NCBI RefSeq assembly: GCF_009916105.1
Contig: NZ_JAAAXQ010000023.1
Location: 1 to 39,118, forward strand
DNA: 39,118 bases
DNA from: Streptomyces sp. GC420
GTDB taxonomy: Bacteria > Actinomycetota > Actinomycetes > Streptomycetales > Streptomycetaceae
Direction: 5' to 3'
In this document: positions 15,855 through 23,268 of the stretch, one piece after another
Layout: the number at the start of each line of letters is the position of its first letter
Position numbering within the stretch: position 1 is the stretch's first letter
The notes under the pieces: model-generated
What the model was told of the DNA's origin: nothing
Databases searched by the model: none
What the model saw: only the letters and a program-made list of their open reading frames with translations
Made by a program: the position numbers and the translations under genes

Positions 15855-17309
15855 ATGCCCCCTACGCCTTTCGTCGGCCGCACCATGGAGCTCGACGCGC
15901 TCCGCCGCCGCCTGGACCGGATCACGGCGACCGGCGCGGGCGGCGCCCTTGCCATCAGAGGGCGCCGCCAGGTCGGCAAGTCGCGTCTGGTCCAGGAGTT
16001 CTGCGACCGGGCGCGGGTGCCGTACGTCTTCTTCACCGCGACCAAGGGCACCTCACCGATCGAGGCCCTGACCGCCTTCACGTCCGAACTGCGCGACTCC
16101 TGCCTTCCGCCCCAGCGGGATCTCGTCCCCGCGAACCCGCCGACGAGCTGGCCCGACGCATTCCGCATGCTGGCCGGCCTGCTTCCCCCGGGGCCGGGCA
16201 TCGTGGTCATCGACGAGTTGCCCTGGCTCGCCGAACAGGACCCGGTCTTCGACGGAGCGCTCCAGACCGCCTGGGACCGGCTGCTGTCCGGCCGGCCCGT
16301 GCTGCTGCTCCTGCTCGGCAGCGACCTGCACATGATGGAGCGGTTCACCGCGTACGACCGGCCCTTCTACGGCCGCGCGGACAGCATGGTGCTCGGGCCG
16401 CTCAACCCGGCGGAGACGGGCGGCGCCCTGGGCCTGGAGGCTGCGGACGCCATCGACGCCCACCTCGTGTCCGGCGGGCTCCCCGGCATCCTCCGCGCCT
16501 GGCCGCACGCGACTCCCGCCCTGGACTTCGTCGAGGCCCAGTGCGCCGACCCGGCGTCACCGCTCTTCTCCGTACCCGAGTCCTCGCTGCTGGCGGAGTT
16601 CCCGGCGCCGGACCACACGCGACGCGTCCTGGAGGCGGTCGGTGCGGGTGACCGCACCCACGCCAACATCGCCGCGACGGCCGGCAGCCAGAGCGGGGCA
16701 CTCCCGTCCGGGATACTGTCTCCCCTGCTGCGCCGGCTCACCGAGGAGAAGCGTGTCCTGGCGGTGGACATGCCGCTGTCCACGAAGCCCGGGAAGCCGG
16801 CGCTCCACCGCGTGGCCGACAGCAACCTCCGCCTGTATCTCGCGGCCTTGCGCTCCGCCCAGGAGCTCGTCAGACGCGGCCGCCCCGAGGCTGCCTTCCG
16901 GACGGTGCGGCGCCGCTGGGCCGCCTGGCGCGGGCGCGCGGTGGAGCCATTGGTCCGCGAAGCGCTGGAGCTTGCCGCGCTGTCCGACTCCCACCAGTTC
17001 CCCTGGCCGGACGCCGAGGCCGTCGGCGGCTGGTGGAACCGGCAGTTCAGCCCCGAGATCGACCTCATCGGCGCCGACCGCGCCCCCGTCGCCAGGACCG
17101 TGTTCTACGCCGGCTCCGTCAAATGGCTCGGCACCGCCTTCGACCAGCACGACCTGGCCGCCTTGCACCGGGGCGCGGTCCAGGTTCCCGGCTTCGTCCC
17201 GGGAACGACCGGACTCGCCGTCGTCTCCCTGTCCGGATCCTCGCTCCCGCCGGGGGCGGCGGGGCTGGAATGGGGACCGGAGGACGTGATCGCGGCTTGG
17301 CGCGCGTGA
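15855..17309 (+). CDS. P-loop ATPase with C-terminal DUF234 domain (ATPase_2 family)
   Basis: A 484-residue STAND-like ATPase. The Walker A motif is GRRQVGKS at 36-43 and Walker B IVVIDE ends at 116-121; the opening FVGRTMELDALRRRL is typical of this family. A winged-helix stretch (about 270-320) follows, and the C-terminal DUF234 domain resembles a PD-(D/E)xK nuclease fold: Glu401 and Asp403 (PEIDLIGAD) are followed by GSVKW at 420-424, where Ser421 stands in the place of the usual acidic residue. The cellular job of these proteins in Streptomyces is unknown. No ribosome site is obvious before ATG 15855. It stands alone, controlled presumably by the palindrome cluster upstream. Confidence 0.85.
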   Translation: MPPTPFVGRTMELDALRRRLDRITATGAGGALAIRGRRQVGKSRLVQEFCDRARVPYVFFTATKGTSPIEALTAFTSELRDSCLPPQRDLVPANPPTSWPDAFRMLAGLLPPGPGIVVIDELPWLAEQDPVFDGALQTAWDRLLSGRPVLLLLLGSDLHMMERFTAYDRPFYGRADSMVLGPLNPAETGGALGLEAADAIDAHLVSGGLPGILRAWPHATPALDFVEAQCADPASPLFSVPESSLLAEFPAPDHTRRVLEAVGAGDRTHANIAATAGSQSGALPSGILSPLLRRLTEEKRVLAVDMPLSTKPGKPALHRVADSNLRLYLAALRSAQELVRRGRPEAAFRTVRRRWAAWRGRAVEPLVREALELAALSDSHQFPWPDAEAVGGWWNRQFSPEIDLIGADRAPVARTVFYAGSVKWLGTAFDQHDLAALHRGAVQVPGFVPGTTGLAVVSLSGSSLPPGAAGLEWGPEDVIAAWRA

Positions 17310-17372
17310 CCGTGTGACCGTGACGCCTGGGCGCAGGCGCGTGACGTGAGCACGGCCGCCCCGGCGAACGGT

Positions 17373-17660
17373 TCAGGCATGCGGCGCCGGCTCGCCTCCC
17401 CACGGGAGCACCGCCCACGCCCGGGTGCCCCCCGGCGGGCTCCCGCGCGTCCCCGAAGCCCCAGTCGCCCCGGTACGCCTCCACGGCGTCGGCCAGCCTC
17501 CCCGGCCGGTCCCGCCGCCGGGCGTCGCAGTGCGCGGCGAGCAGCGGGTGTCGGTGGGCCGGATGCCCGTCGAAGACGACGACCCTCAATGCGTCCGCGC
17601 GGTAGCGCAGCGACAGGTACACGGAGTCGCCGCCCGGTGCCCCGGCCCGGTGGCCGGACA
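17373..17660 (-). pseudogene. Frameshifted 3' remnant of a GHKL ATP-binding (anti-sigma-like) gene
   Basis: The minus strand reads SVYLSLRYRADALRVVVFDGHP, then LAAHCDARRR and YRGDWGFGDAREPAGG in one frame, which resembles the C-terminal half of Streptomyces ATP-binding regulatory proteins (anti-sigma, histidine-kinase-like ATPase). At a run of six C on the plus strand (17428-17433) the frame breaks; reading one base less restores GGTRAWAVLPWGG and a stop at 17373-17375. The N-terminal half with the ATP-binding N-box is missing; upstream lies instead a 72-bp inverted-repeat element. The single-base shift could be a sequencing error, but the missing 5' half argues for a real remnant. Family assignment rests on remembered patterns. 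Confidence 0.6.
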
Positions 17661-17720
17661 GGGCCGCCGCCGCAGGGCGCTTCGAACGACGGGTGGGCGG
17701 CGGAGGATCGGTTCGAGGTT

Positions 17721-17792
17721 CGAATGTGGGCTCAAAGAGCACTCCAGGCGCCCGGTATGCCTGTTCTCAACTGCAATATGAGCCCACATTCG
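17721..17792. repeat. 72-bp element with perfect 14-bp inverted ends
   Basis: CGAATGTGGGCTCA (17721-17734) and TGAGCCCACATTCG (17779-17792) are exact inverted copies flanking 44 nt. It sits at the broken 5' side of the ATP-binding remnant and upstream of the DinB-family stop codon. It might be a miniature element, a recombination scar, or a terminator for the DinB-family gene, whose stop lies 52 bp away. Confidence 0.55.
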
Positions 17793-17843
17793 CGCCGGGT
17801 AGCTGCTCACCCCCGAGGAACCGCACCCGCCGCCGGGCACACC

Positions 17844-18371
17844 TCATGCCCCGGTCGCCCCGTCGACCCCTTCCCTGATCAGGTCGGCATGACCGTTGTG
17901 GCGTGCGTACTCCTCGATCATGTGAACCATGATCCAGCGCAGGGAGACTCCCTGCTCGCCGACGTGACCCGCTTCCCTCTCGGACAGGTGGCCGGAGTCG
18001 TCCAGTGATGCGGCTGCGACGAGCTCACGGCCTCGCGCGATCTCCGCCTGCCAGGCGGCCGTGGCCTCGTCGAGTCCCCGGTCCGGCAAGAGGGCGAAGC
18101 CGTCGCCGTTGCTCTCGCCGAAGACCGGTGGCACGTCCTGCCCCACGAACACGCGCTGGAACCAGTTGCGTTCCACCTCGGCCATGTGCTGGACGAGGCC
18201 GAGCAGCGTCATCGACGAGGGTGACGCCGCCGCGAGCCGTAGCTGTTCGTCGGTCAGGCCCGCGCACTTCAGGGCGAGGGTCGCACGGTGAAAGTCGAGC
18301 CACGCCTCCAGCATGGCCCGCTCATCGGCATGCGGGGGCGGGATGGGCCGGCCATCGGGTGTCTTCGTCAT
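17844..18371 (-). CDS. DinB-family (DUF664) protein
   Basis: A 175-residue four-helix-bundle protein of the DinB/YfiT superfamily, DUF664 branch. The metal-binding His triad is visible: His in [14 protein letters not shown] and the pair in [15 protein letters not shown], the classic HxxxH ending of the family. Many actinobacterial members are thiol (mycothiol or bacillithiol) transferases or maleylpyruvate-isomerase-like enzymes; which reaction this one does cannot be read. The start is ATG 18371 behind AAGGGTGGGGG. It is divergent from the epimerase-like gene, 80 bp apart. Confidence 0.87.
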   Translation of the reverse strand: MTKTPDGRPIPPPHADERAMLEAWLDFHRATLALKCAGLTDEQLRLAAASPSSMTLLGLVQHMAEVERNWFQRVFVGQDVPPVFGESNGDGFALLPDRGLDEATAAWQAEIARGRELVAAASLDDSGHLSEREAGHVGEQGVSLRWIMVHMIEEYARHNGHADLIREGVDGATGA

Positions 18372-18451
18372 GCCCCCACCCTTGCAGGCACGCTCTCCGC
18401 TGTCGGCGAATCCGCCCGGGTGTTCGGTGTTCGCGGTGCTTGGGTGTCGGT

Positions 18452-19438
18452 ATGGACATCTTGGTTCTGGGCGGAACGGCGTGGGTGGGGCGGGAGTTGT
18501 CGCAGCAGGCGACTGGGCGGGGCCACAGGGTGACGTGCCTCGCTCGCGGCGAGAGCGGGGAAGTCGCCGACGGAGCGACGCTGGTGACCGCCGACCGGCG
18601 GGAACCCTCGGCGTACGAACCGGTGCTCGACCGCGTCTGGGATGCGGTCATCGAGGTGTCGTGGCAGCCGGGCTTCGTTCGCGAGGCGCTGGACGCGCTG
18701 GGCGGCAGGGCCGGGCACTGGACCTATGTCTCCTCCGTCAGCGCCTACGCCTCCCACGGCGTGCGGGACGCGGACGAGTCGGCGGCCCTCCTCGCTCCGA
18801 CCGACCGGAGCGAGGTCGACCGCGCGTTGTACGGCGAGGCGAAGGTCGCCTGCGAGCAGGCGACGGCGGCCGTCGTGGGGGACCGACTCCTCGTCGCACG
18901 CGCCGGTCTCATCGGCGGCCCGGGCGACCACAGCGGACGCTCCGGTTACTGGGTGGCCCGTGCCGCACGCGATCCGCGGGGACCCATGCTGGTGCCCGAC
19001 GCGCCGGCCATGCCGACCCAGACGGTCGATGCGCGGGACCTCGCCTCCTGGCTTCTCGACGCCGCGGAGACGGGGATCACCGGCACCTACGACGCTGTCG
19101 GCCCGGTCGTTCCGTTCGCAGAGTGGATCGAGCTGTCCCGCGCCGTCGGCGGGCACACCGGCCCGGTGGTCACCGCGGACTCGGCCTGGCTGCTCGCGCA
19201 CGGCGTGGCCGAGTACATGGGACCCGAGTCGCTGCCGATGTGGCTGGCCAGGCCGGGCTGGGAAGGGTGGTCGGCCCGGAACGGGGTCGCCGCGCGCGCT
19301 GCGGGGCTGCGCCATCGGCCCCGGGCGGAGCTGCTGGCCGACACGCTGGCCTGGGAACGCGAACAGGGTCTGGACCGGGCCAGACGCGCCGGCCTCAGCG
19401 CCGGGCGCGAGCACGAGTTGCTCGAAGCTCTCGGCTGA
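18452..19438 (+). CDS. NAD(P)-dependent epimerase/dehydratase-like protein
   Basis: A 328-residue atypical short-chain dehydrogenase. The Rossmann glycine motif is GGTAWVG (residues 7-13, after MDILVL), and the catalytic YxxxK appears as YGEAK at about residue 127-131 with SSVSAY before it. The substrate is unknown; similar Streptomyces proteins are annotated simply as reductase or epimerase. The start is ATG 18452, without a good ribosome site, possibly leaderless. The 3' end is convergent with the rubredoxin reductase gene, separated by only 37 bp with no obvious hairpin. Confidence 0.87.
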   Translation: MDILVLGGTAWVGRELSQQATGRGHRVTCLARGESGEVADGATLVTADRREPSAYEPVLDRVWDAVIEVSWQPGFVREALDALGGRAGHWTYVSSVSAYASHGVRDADESAALLAPTDRSEVDRALYGEAKVACEQATAAVVGDRLLVARAGLIGGPGDHSGRSGYWVARAARDPRGPMLVPDAPAMPTQTVDARDLASWLLDAAETGITGTYDAVGPVVPFAEWIELSRAVGGHTGPVVTADSAWLLAHGVAEYMGPESLPMWLARPGWEGWSARNGVAARAAGLRHRPRAELLADTLAWEREQGLDRARRAGLSAGREHELLEALG

Positions 19439-19475
19439 ACGTCCTCGGTCTCCTCCTGTTCGCGCCGCGCCCCGG

Positions 19476-20858
19476 CTACGTCACGGCGCCGTGCGGGTGC
19501 TCTTCGGCGGCATGCGTTCTCCCTCCGCGCTCGGCACGCTTCCGCGCCTGCTCATCCACGGCTGCGTCCCGCAACCGCACGCGGTGCACCGGAAGTTCCT
19601 CGGAGAGCCAGGACCTGACCTCGGCTGTGACCGATGTCGGGGCCTGAGCCCGGACCGTATGCCCGTCCGGTGGACCGTCGGTGTGACCTGTGCGCAAGGA
19701 CGGGCTGCCGCCCGGGTGGTCGAGGACCGTCCGCAGGGCACGGAAGTCGTGGGGTCTGCCGGCCGCCACGGCCCCCACGGGGCGTCCGTTCGCGGTCGCC
19801 AGGGCGGCGAAGTCGAAACCGGAGATGTCGCCCTGCACCGTCAGGGAGTCGGCGTCGGCGAAATGACCGGCGATCTGCAGCATGACGCCGTACTGGTCGG
19901 TCCACGACCAGGGCACCGCGGTGAAGGGTGTTCCGGCGCCGAGCATGTTCCTCGCGACGGCGGCGCCTTGCTGCTGGGCGTGGTTCCACTGCTCGACGCG
20001 CACCCGTCGTCCAAGGACCGGGTCGGGATACAGAGCCACGTCCCCTGCCGCGAAGATGTGCGGATCGCTGGTCGTGCCCAGGGCGTCGACGAGTATGCCG
20101 TCACCCACGTCCAGGCCCGCCCGGGCGGCCAGTTCGACGTCGGGCCGCATGCCGACGGCGACCAGCACCGTCTGGGCGTGCCAGTTCCTTCCGTCCCGGG
20201 CGGTTGCCACGAGCATGCCGTCCCGCCGGGCGAGTCCGGTGAGCGCGACCCCGGTGTGCACCCGGGTCCCGTGGGCCCGGTGAAGCTCCAGGACGGCGCG
20301 GCGCAGGTGGGCGGGCAGCAAACGGCGCAGGGGCTCCTCGTCGGCCTCCAGGACGGTGACGTCGAGTCCCGTCGACCGGGCGGTCGCGGCGACTTCCAGG
20401 CCGACCAGTCCCGCACCGATGACCAGCAGCGGGCCGCCGGACTCCAGGTCGGCGCGGAGAGCGGGCACGTCGCCGAGGCCGCGCAGGGTGTGCACATGGT
20501 CGTGCCCGGCGGCGTACGGCAGGGTGCGGGCGCGTCCTCCGGTCGCCAGCAGCAGTCTGTCGTACGGCAGCCGGCTTCCGTCGGAGCATTCCAGGGCGCC
20601 GCCGGCGATGCCGGTGACCTTCGTGCCGGTGCGCAGTTCGATGCCCAGTTCCTGCCAGGCCGTCGGCGGCTTCAGGCGGAGCCGCTCGGGCGTCAGGGCC
20701 CGCTTGACAAGGTCCTTGGACAGCGGCGGACGCCGGTACGGGGGATGGCGTTCCTCGCCGACCAGGAGGATGCGGCCGTCGAAGCCCTCCTCGCGCAGGG
20801 TGAGCGCGGCGGTCGCGCCGGCGATTCCGGTGCCGACCACGGCGATGGTGCGGGGCAT
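19476..20858 (-). CDS. Rubredoxin/ferredoxin reductase (FAD, NADH-dependent), AlkT-like
   Basis: A 460-residue flavoprotein that should pass electrons from NAD(P)H to the two rubredoxins encoded just upstream. Two nucleotide-binding motifs are present: FAD site VVGTGIAGATAAL near the N-terminus and NADH site VIGAGLVGLEVAATA at about 145-160; the second FAD contact IFAAGDVALYPDP lies near residue 280. The C-terminus is longer and more charged than in typical AlkT. The start is ATG 20858, 4 nt after the stop of the second rubredoxin; the frame is open further upstream. It is the last gene of the alkane-hydroxylation operon. Confidence 0.9.
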   Translation of the reverse strand: MPRTIAVVGTGIAGATAALTLREEGFDGRILLVGEERHPPYRRPPLSKDLVKRALTPERLRLKPPTAWQELGIELRTGTKVTGIAGGALECSDGSRLPYDRLLLATGGRARTLPYAAGHDHVHTLRGLGDVPALRADLESGGPLLVIGAGLVGLEVAATARSTGLDVTVLEADEEPLRRLLPAHLRRAVLELHRAHGTRVHTGVALTGLARRDGMLVATARDGRNWHAQTVLVAVGMRPDVELAARAGLDVGDGILVDALGTTSDPHIFAAGDVALYPDPVLGRRVRVEQWNHAQQQGAAVARNMLGAGTPFTAVPWSWTDQYGVMLQIAGHFADADSLTVQGDISGFDFAALATANGRPVGAVAAGRPHDFRALRTVLDHPGGSPSLRTGHTDGPPDGHTVRAQAPTSVTAEVRSWLSEELPVHRVRLRDAAVDEQARKRAERGGRTHAAEEHPHGAVT

Positions 20859-20862
20859 GGTC

Positions 20863-21036
20863 TCAGGCACGGGACGCCTCGGCCATCCGGAAGTCGGCCT
20901 TGGCGGCACCGCAGTCGGGGCAGGACCAGTCGTCCGGGATGTCCTCCCAACGGGTACCGGGGGCGATGCCTTCCTCGGGCCAGCCCCGCGCCTCGTCGTA
21001 GACGAAACCGCACACCAGGCATTCCCAGACCTTCAC
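20863..21036 (-). CDS. Rubredoxin (second of a tandem pair)
   Basis: A 57-residue iron protein with the two cysteine knuckles CLVCGFVYD and CPDCGAAK, and the aromatic and acidic spacer (WEDIPDDW) of rubredoxins that serve AlkB hydroxylases. It carries electrons from the reductase to AlkB. The start is GTG 21036, overlapping the first rubredoxin's TGA as GTGA. Confidence 0.93.
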   Translation of the reverse strand: MKVWECLVCGFVYDEARGWPEEGIAPGTRWEDIPDDWSCPDCGAAKADFRMAEASRA

Positions 21037-21197
21037 GCCAACTCCTCGAAGTCGATCTTCTCGCGAACCCCGCAGTCCGGGCAGGGCCAGTCGTCGGGCA
21101 CATCCGCCCAGGCCGTACCGGCGGGGAACCCCTCGCGCGGCGCGCCGGCAAGCTCGTCGTACACGTAGTCGCAGACGGGGCACAGGTAGCGGCTCAT
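21033..21197 (-). CDS. Rubredoxin (first of a tandem pair)
   Basis: A 54-residue rubredoxin with CPVCDYVYD and CPDCGVRE around WADVPDDW. Its ATG (21197-21195) overlaps the alkB stop, and its own stop overlaps the next rubredoxin's start. In alkane-degrading actinobacteria tandem rubredoxins of two types often follow alkB, of which usually only one supports AlkB activity; which is active here cannot be read. Confidence 0.93.
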   Translation of the reverse strand: MSRYLCPVCDYVYDELAGAPREGFPAGTAWADVPDDWPCPDCGVREKIDFEELA

Positions 21198-22372
21198 CAG
21201 CGGCTCCCGTGGCGGGCGAGGACCCTGCCCCTGTTGCGGGGGTGGATGTTGGCCCGGGTGACGTCACCGTCGTAGTGGGCGAGCAGCCTGGGGTCCATCA
21301 CGCGCCGCCACAGCGGCGGCACGACGGCGAGCAGGATCATCCCGGCGTACCCGGTGGGCAGTTGCGGGGACTCCTCGAAGTGGCGCAGGGCCTGGTAGCG
21401 GCGGGTGGGGTTGGCGTGGTGGTCGCTGTGCCGCTGCAGGTGGTAGAGGAAGATGTTGGATGCGATGTCGTCGCTGTTCCAGCTGTGCTGCGGGGTGCAG
21501 CGCTCGTAGCGGCCCGAGTGGGTCTTCTGCCGCAGCAGCCCGTAGTGCTCGAGGTAGTTCACGACCTCCAGCAGGCAGAAGCCGATGACCGCCTGGACCG
21601 CCAGGTACGGCAGCACGTCCGGCCCGAACGCGGCGGTGAGCACGGCGAAGAGGGCCGCCGACATCGCCCACGCGCTGAGCACGTCGTTGTGCGGGTTCCA
21701 CGGGCCCTTGCCCAGCCGGCCGAGCCGCTGCTTCTCCAGGTGCCAGCCCGAGCGGGCGCTGCCGTACACCGAGCGGGGCAGGAATTCCCAGAAGGACTGG
21801 CCCAGTCGGGAGCTCGCGGGGTCCTCGGGGGTGGCGACCCGCACATGGTGGCCGCGGTTGTGCTCGATGTAGAAGTGCCCGTAGCAGGTCTGGGCGAGGG
21901 CGATCCGCGCCAGCAGGCGTTCCAGCGCGTCCTTCTTGTGGCCCAGTTCGTGCGCGGTGTTGATGCCGAACCCGGCGACGATGCCGATCGTGACCGTCAG
22001 CCCCGCCTTGTCCGTGGCCGACAGACCGCCGCGGGACCACAGCCAGCAGGCCAGCACCAGCCCGGCGTACTGGAGGGGCAGGAACAGGTAGGTGCACCAG
22101 CGGTAGTAGCGGTCCGACTCCAGCCAGGCCAGGACCCTGTCGGGCGGATTGTCGGAATCCTTGCCGACCAGCAGGTCCACCAGCGGGATCACGCCGAAGA
22201 CGACCGGCGGCAGAAGCCACCAGAAGTAGCCGTGCCCCGTGACCGCCGCCAGTCCCCACGCCGCGAACGGGAAGGCGGGCAGAACCAGTCCGAGCAACCA
22301 CAGGTAGCGCTTGCCGTCTCGCCACGCCACCTGCGACGCCGGCGCTCCGAGCGGATACGAGGTCCCCGCCAT
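21197..22372 (-). CDS. alkB: Alkane 1-monooxygenase
   Basis: A 391-residue integral membrane di-iron hydroxylase that oxidises n-alkanes to 1-alkanols. All histidine motifs are intact: HELGHKK (141-147), EHNRGHH (170-176), NYLEHYG (272-278) and LQRHSDHH (312-319); about six membrane segments surround them. The start is ATG 22372 with GGAGG 6 nt upstream; the open frame reaches 22441 but crosses the operator. It heads the operon alkB-rubredoxin-rubredoxin-reductase, all linked by 4-bp overlaps or a 4-nt gap, and is divergent from a TetR gene across a clear operator. Confidence 0.96.
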   Translation of the reverse strand: MAGTSYPLGAPASQVAWRDGKRYLWLLGLVLPAFPFAAWGLAAVTGHGYFWWLLPPVVFGVIPLVDLLVGKDSDNPPDRVLAWLESDRYYRWCTYLFLPLQYAGLVLACWLWSRGGLSATDKAGLTVTIGIVAGFGINTAHELGHKKDALERLLARIALAQTCYGHFYIEHNRGHHVRVATPEDPASSRLGQSFWEFLPRSVYGSARSGWHLEKQRLGRLGKGPWNPHNDVLSAWAMSAALFAVLTAAFGPDVLPYLAVQAVIGFCLLEVVNYLEHYGLLRQKTHSGRYERCTPQHSWNSDDIASNIFLYHLQRHSDHHANPTRRYQALRHFEESPQLPTGYAGMILLAVVPPLWRRVMDPRLLAHYDGDVTRANIHPRNRGRVLARHGSR

Positions 22373-22385
22373 GACCCACCTCCAT

Positions 22386-22424
22386 TGGACAGTCTGACTG
22401 CGAACTGTCCAGAAACTAGACAGT
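22386..22424. promoter_or_regulatory. Three-half-site operator between alkB and its TetR gene
   Basis: TGGACAGT (22386-22393) and ACTGTCCA (22404-22411) are perfect inverted arms with a 10-nt spacer; the ACTGTC arm also pairs with GACAGT at 22419-22424. The element is 14 bp upstream of the alkB start and 52 bp upstream of the TetR start, as expected for an autoregulated TetR repressor of alkB. Confidence 0.75.
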
Positions 22425-22460
22425 GCCGCACCGGCCGTCAAGATCTCGGACGTTGCTCGT

Positions 22461-22466
22461 TAGGAT
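22461..22466 (+). promoter_or_regulatory. -10 box of the alk TetR gene
   Basis: TAGGAT ends 9 nt before the ATG at 22476, and no Shine-Dalgarno is present in that gap apart from GGGG. The transcript would be leaderless or nearly so. The -35 region is not clear. Confidence 0.4.
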
Positions 22467-22475
22467 GGGGCCGAG

Positions 22476-23060
22476 ATGACGCGCTATCGAGAGTCGGTCC
22501 GCTCCATGCTCAAGGAACGGATCCTGGACGCCGCCTACGAGCGGGTCGCGGCCGAGGGCTGGGACCGGCTGAAGATGACCCATATCGCCACCACCGCCGG
22601 AGTGAGCCGGCAGACCGTCTACACCGAGTACGGCTCCAAGGCGGCCATCGGCCAGGCGATGGTGATGCGCGAGGTGGAACGCTTTCTCACCGGCATACAG
22701 GACCAGCTCCTCGCGCACCCCGGCGACATGAGGGCCGCCATCACCGCCGCCATCGGGTACACCCTGCGCACGGCGGCCGACAATCCGCTGCTCAAGGCCA
22801 TCCTGACCAGCAGCCGGGGCGGTGACGAGGACCTGCTCTCCCACCTGACGACCCGCTCCGAGCCCCTCCTGGACACCGCCATCGGCATGCTCACCGCCTA
22901 CACGGCGGAGGTCTGGCCCGAAATCGACGCCCACTCGCGGGACCTGGCCGTCGAAGCGGTGGTGCGCCTGACGGTCAGCCACCTCGTCCAGCCGGTCCTG
23001 CCGTCCGACCTCTCCGCGGAACGCATCGCCGAGATCACCATGCGGGTCGCACAAGCCTGA
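22476..23060 (+). CDS. TetR-family regulator, probable repressor of the alk operon
   Basis: A 194-residue regulator with an N-terminal helix-turn-helix (MTHIATTAGVSRQTVYTEYGSKAAI) and an AlkX-like all-helical ligand domain. Its divergent position to alkB, with a palindromic operator between them, suggests that it represses the operon and perhaps itself, released by an alkane-derived fatty acid or a similar ligand; that ligand is inference from related systems. ATG 22476 follows a -10-like TAGGAT closely. A complex hairpin follows the gene. Confidence 0.9.
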   Translation: MTRYRESVRSMLKERILDAAYERVAAEGWDRLKMTHIATTAGVSRQTVYTEYGSKAAIGQAMVMREVERFLTGIQDQLLAHPGDMRAAITAAIGYTLRTAADNPLLKAILTSSRGGDEDLLSHLTTRSEPLLDTAIGMLTAYTAEVWPEIDAHSRDLAVEAVVRLTVSHLVQPVLPSDLSAERIAEITMRVAQA

Positions 23061-23086
23061 ACCGCGCTGTCCGGCAAGGGCACTTC

Positions 23087-23155
23087 GCGCCATCCGCCTG
23101 CCGTCCGCCCCCGCGCACGGACGGGGGCGGCGGCAGCCGGGGCGCAGGATGGCGC
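23087..23155 (+). terminator. Nested hairpin after the alk TetR gene
   Basis: Outer arms GCGCCATCC (23087-23095) and GGATGGCGC (23147-23155) enclose an inner stem CCGCCCCCG (23105-23113)/CGGGGGCGG (23122-23130) with an 8-nt loop. Position after the stop codon suggests a terminator. Confidence 0.5.
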
Positions 23156-23268
23156 ACGGACCGGCGCCCAGGATGGTGCGGAGACCGTGTAGGTCGCCCG
23201 GCTCCCTGTCGCCGTCGCCCGTCACGCAGGACACTTGACGCCTGAACCGACACGCGAAGGGGGCGCAG

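Noticed and set aside
17700..17735. tRNA T-arm-like sequence (GAGGTTCGAATG)
   Set aside because: No anticodon arm, D arm or acceptor stem of a tRNA can be built around it; the match to the T-loop is short and explained by the 14-bp inverted repeat.
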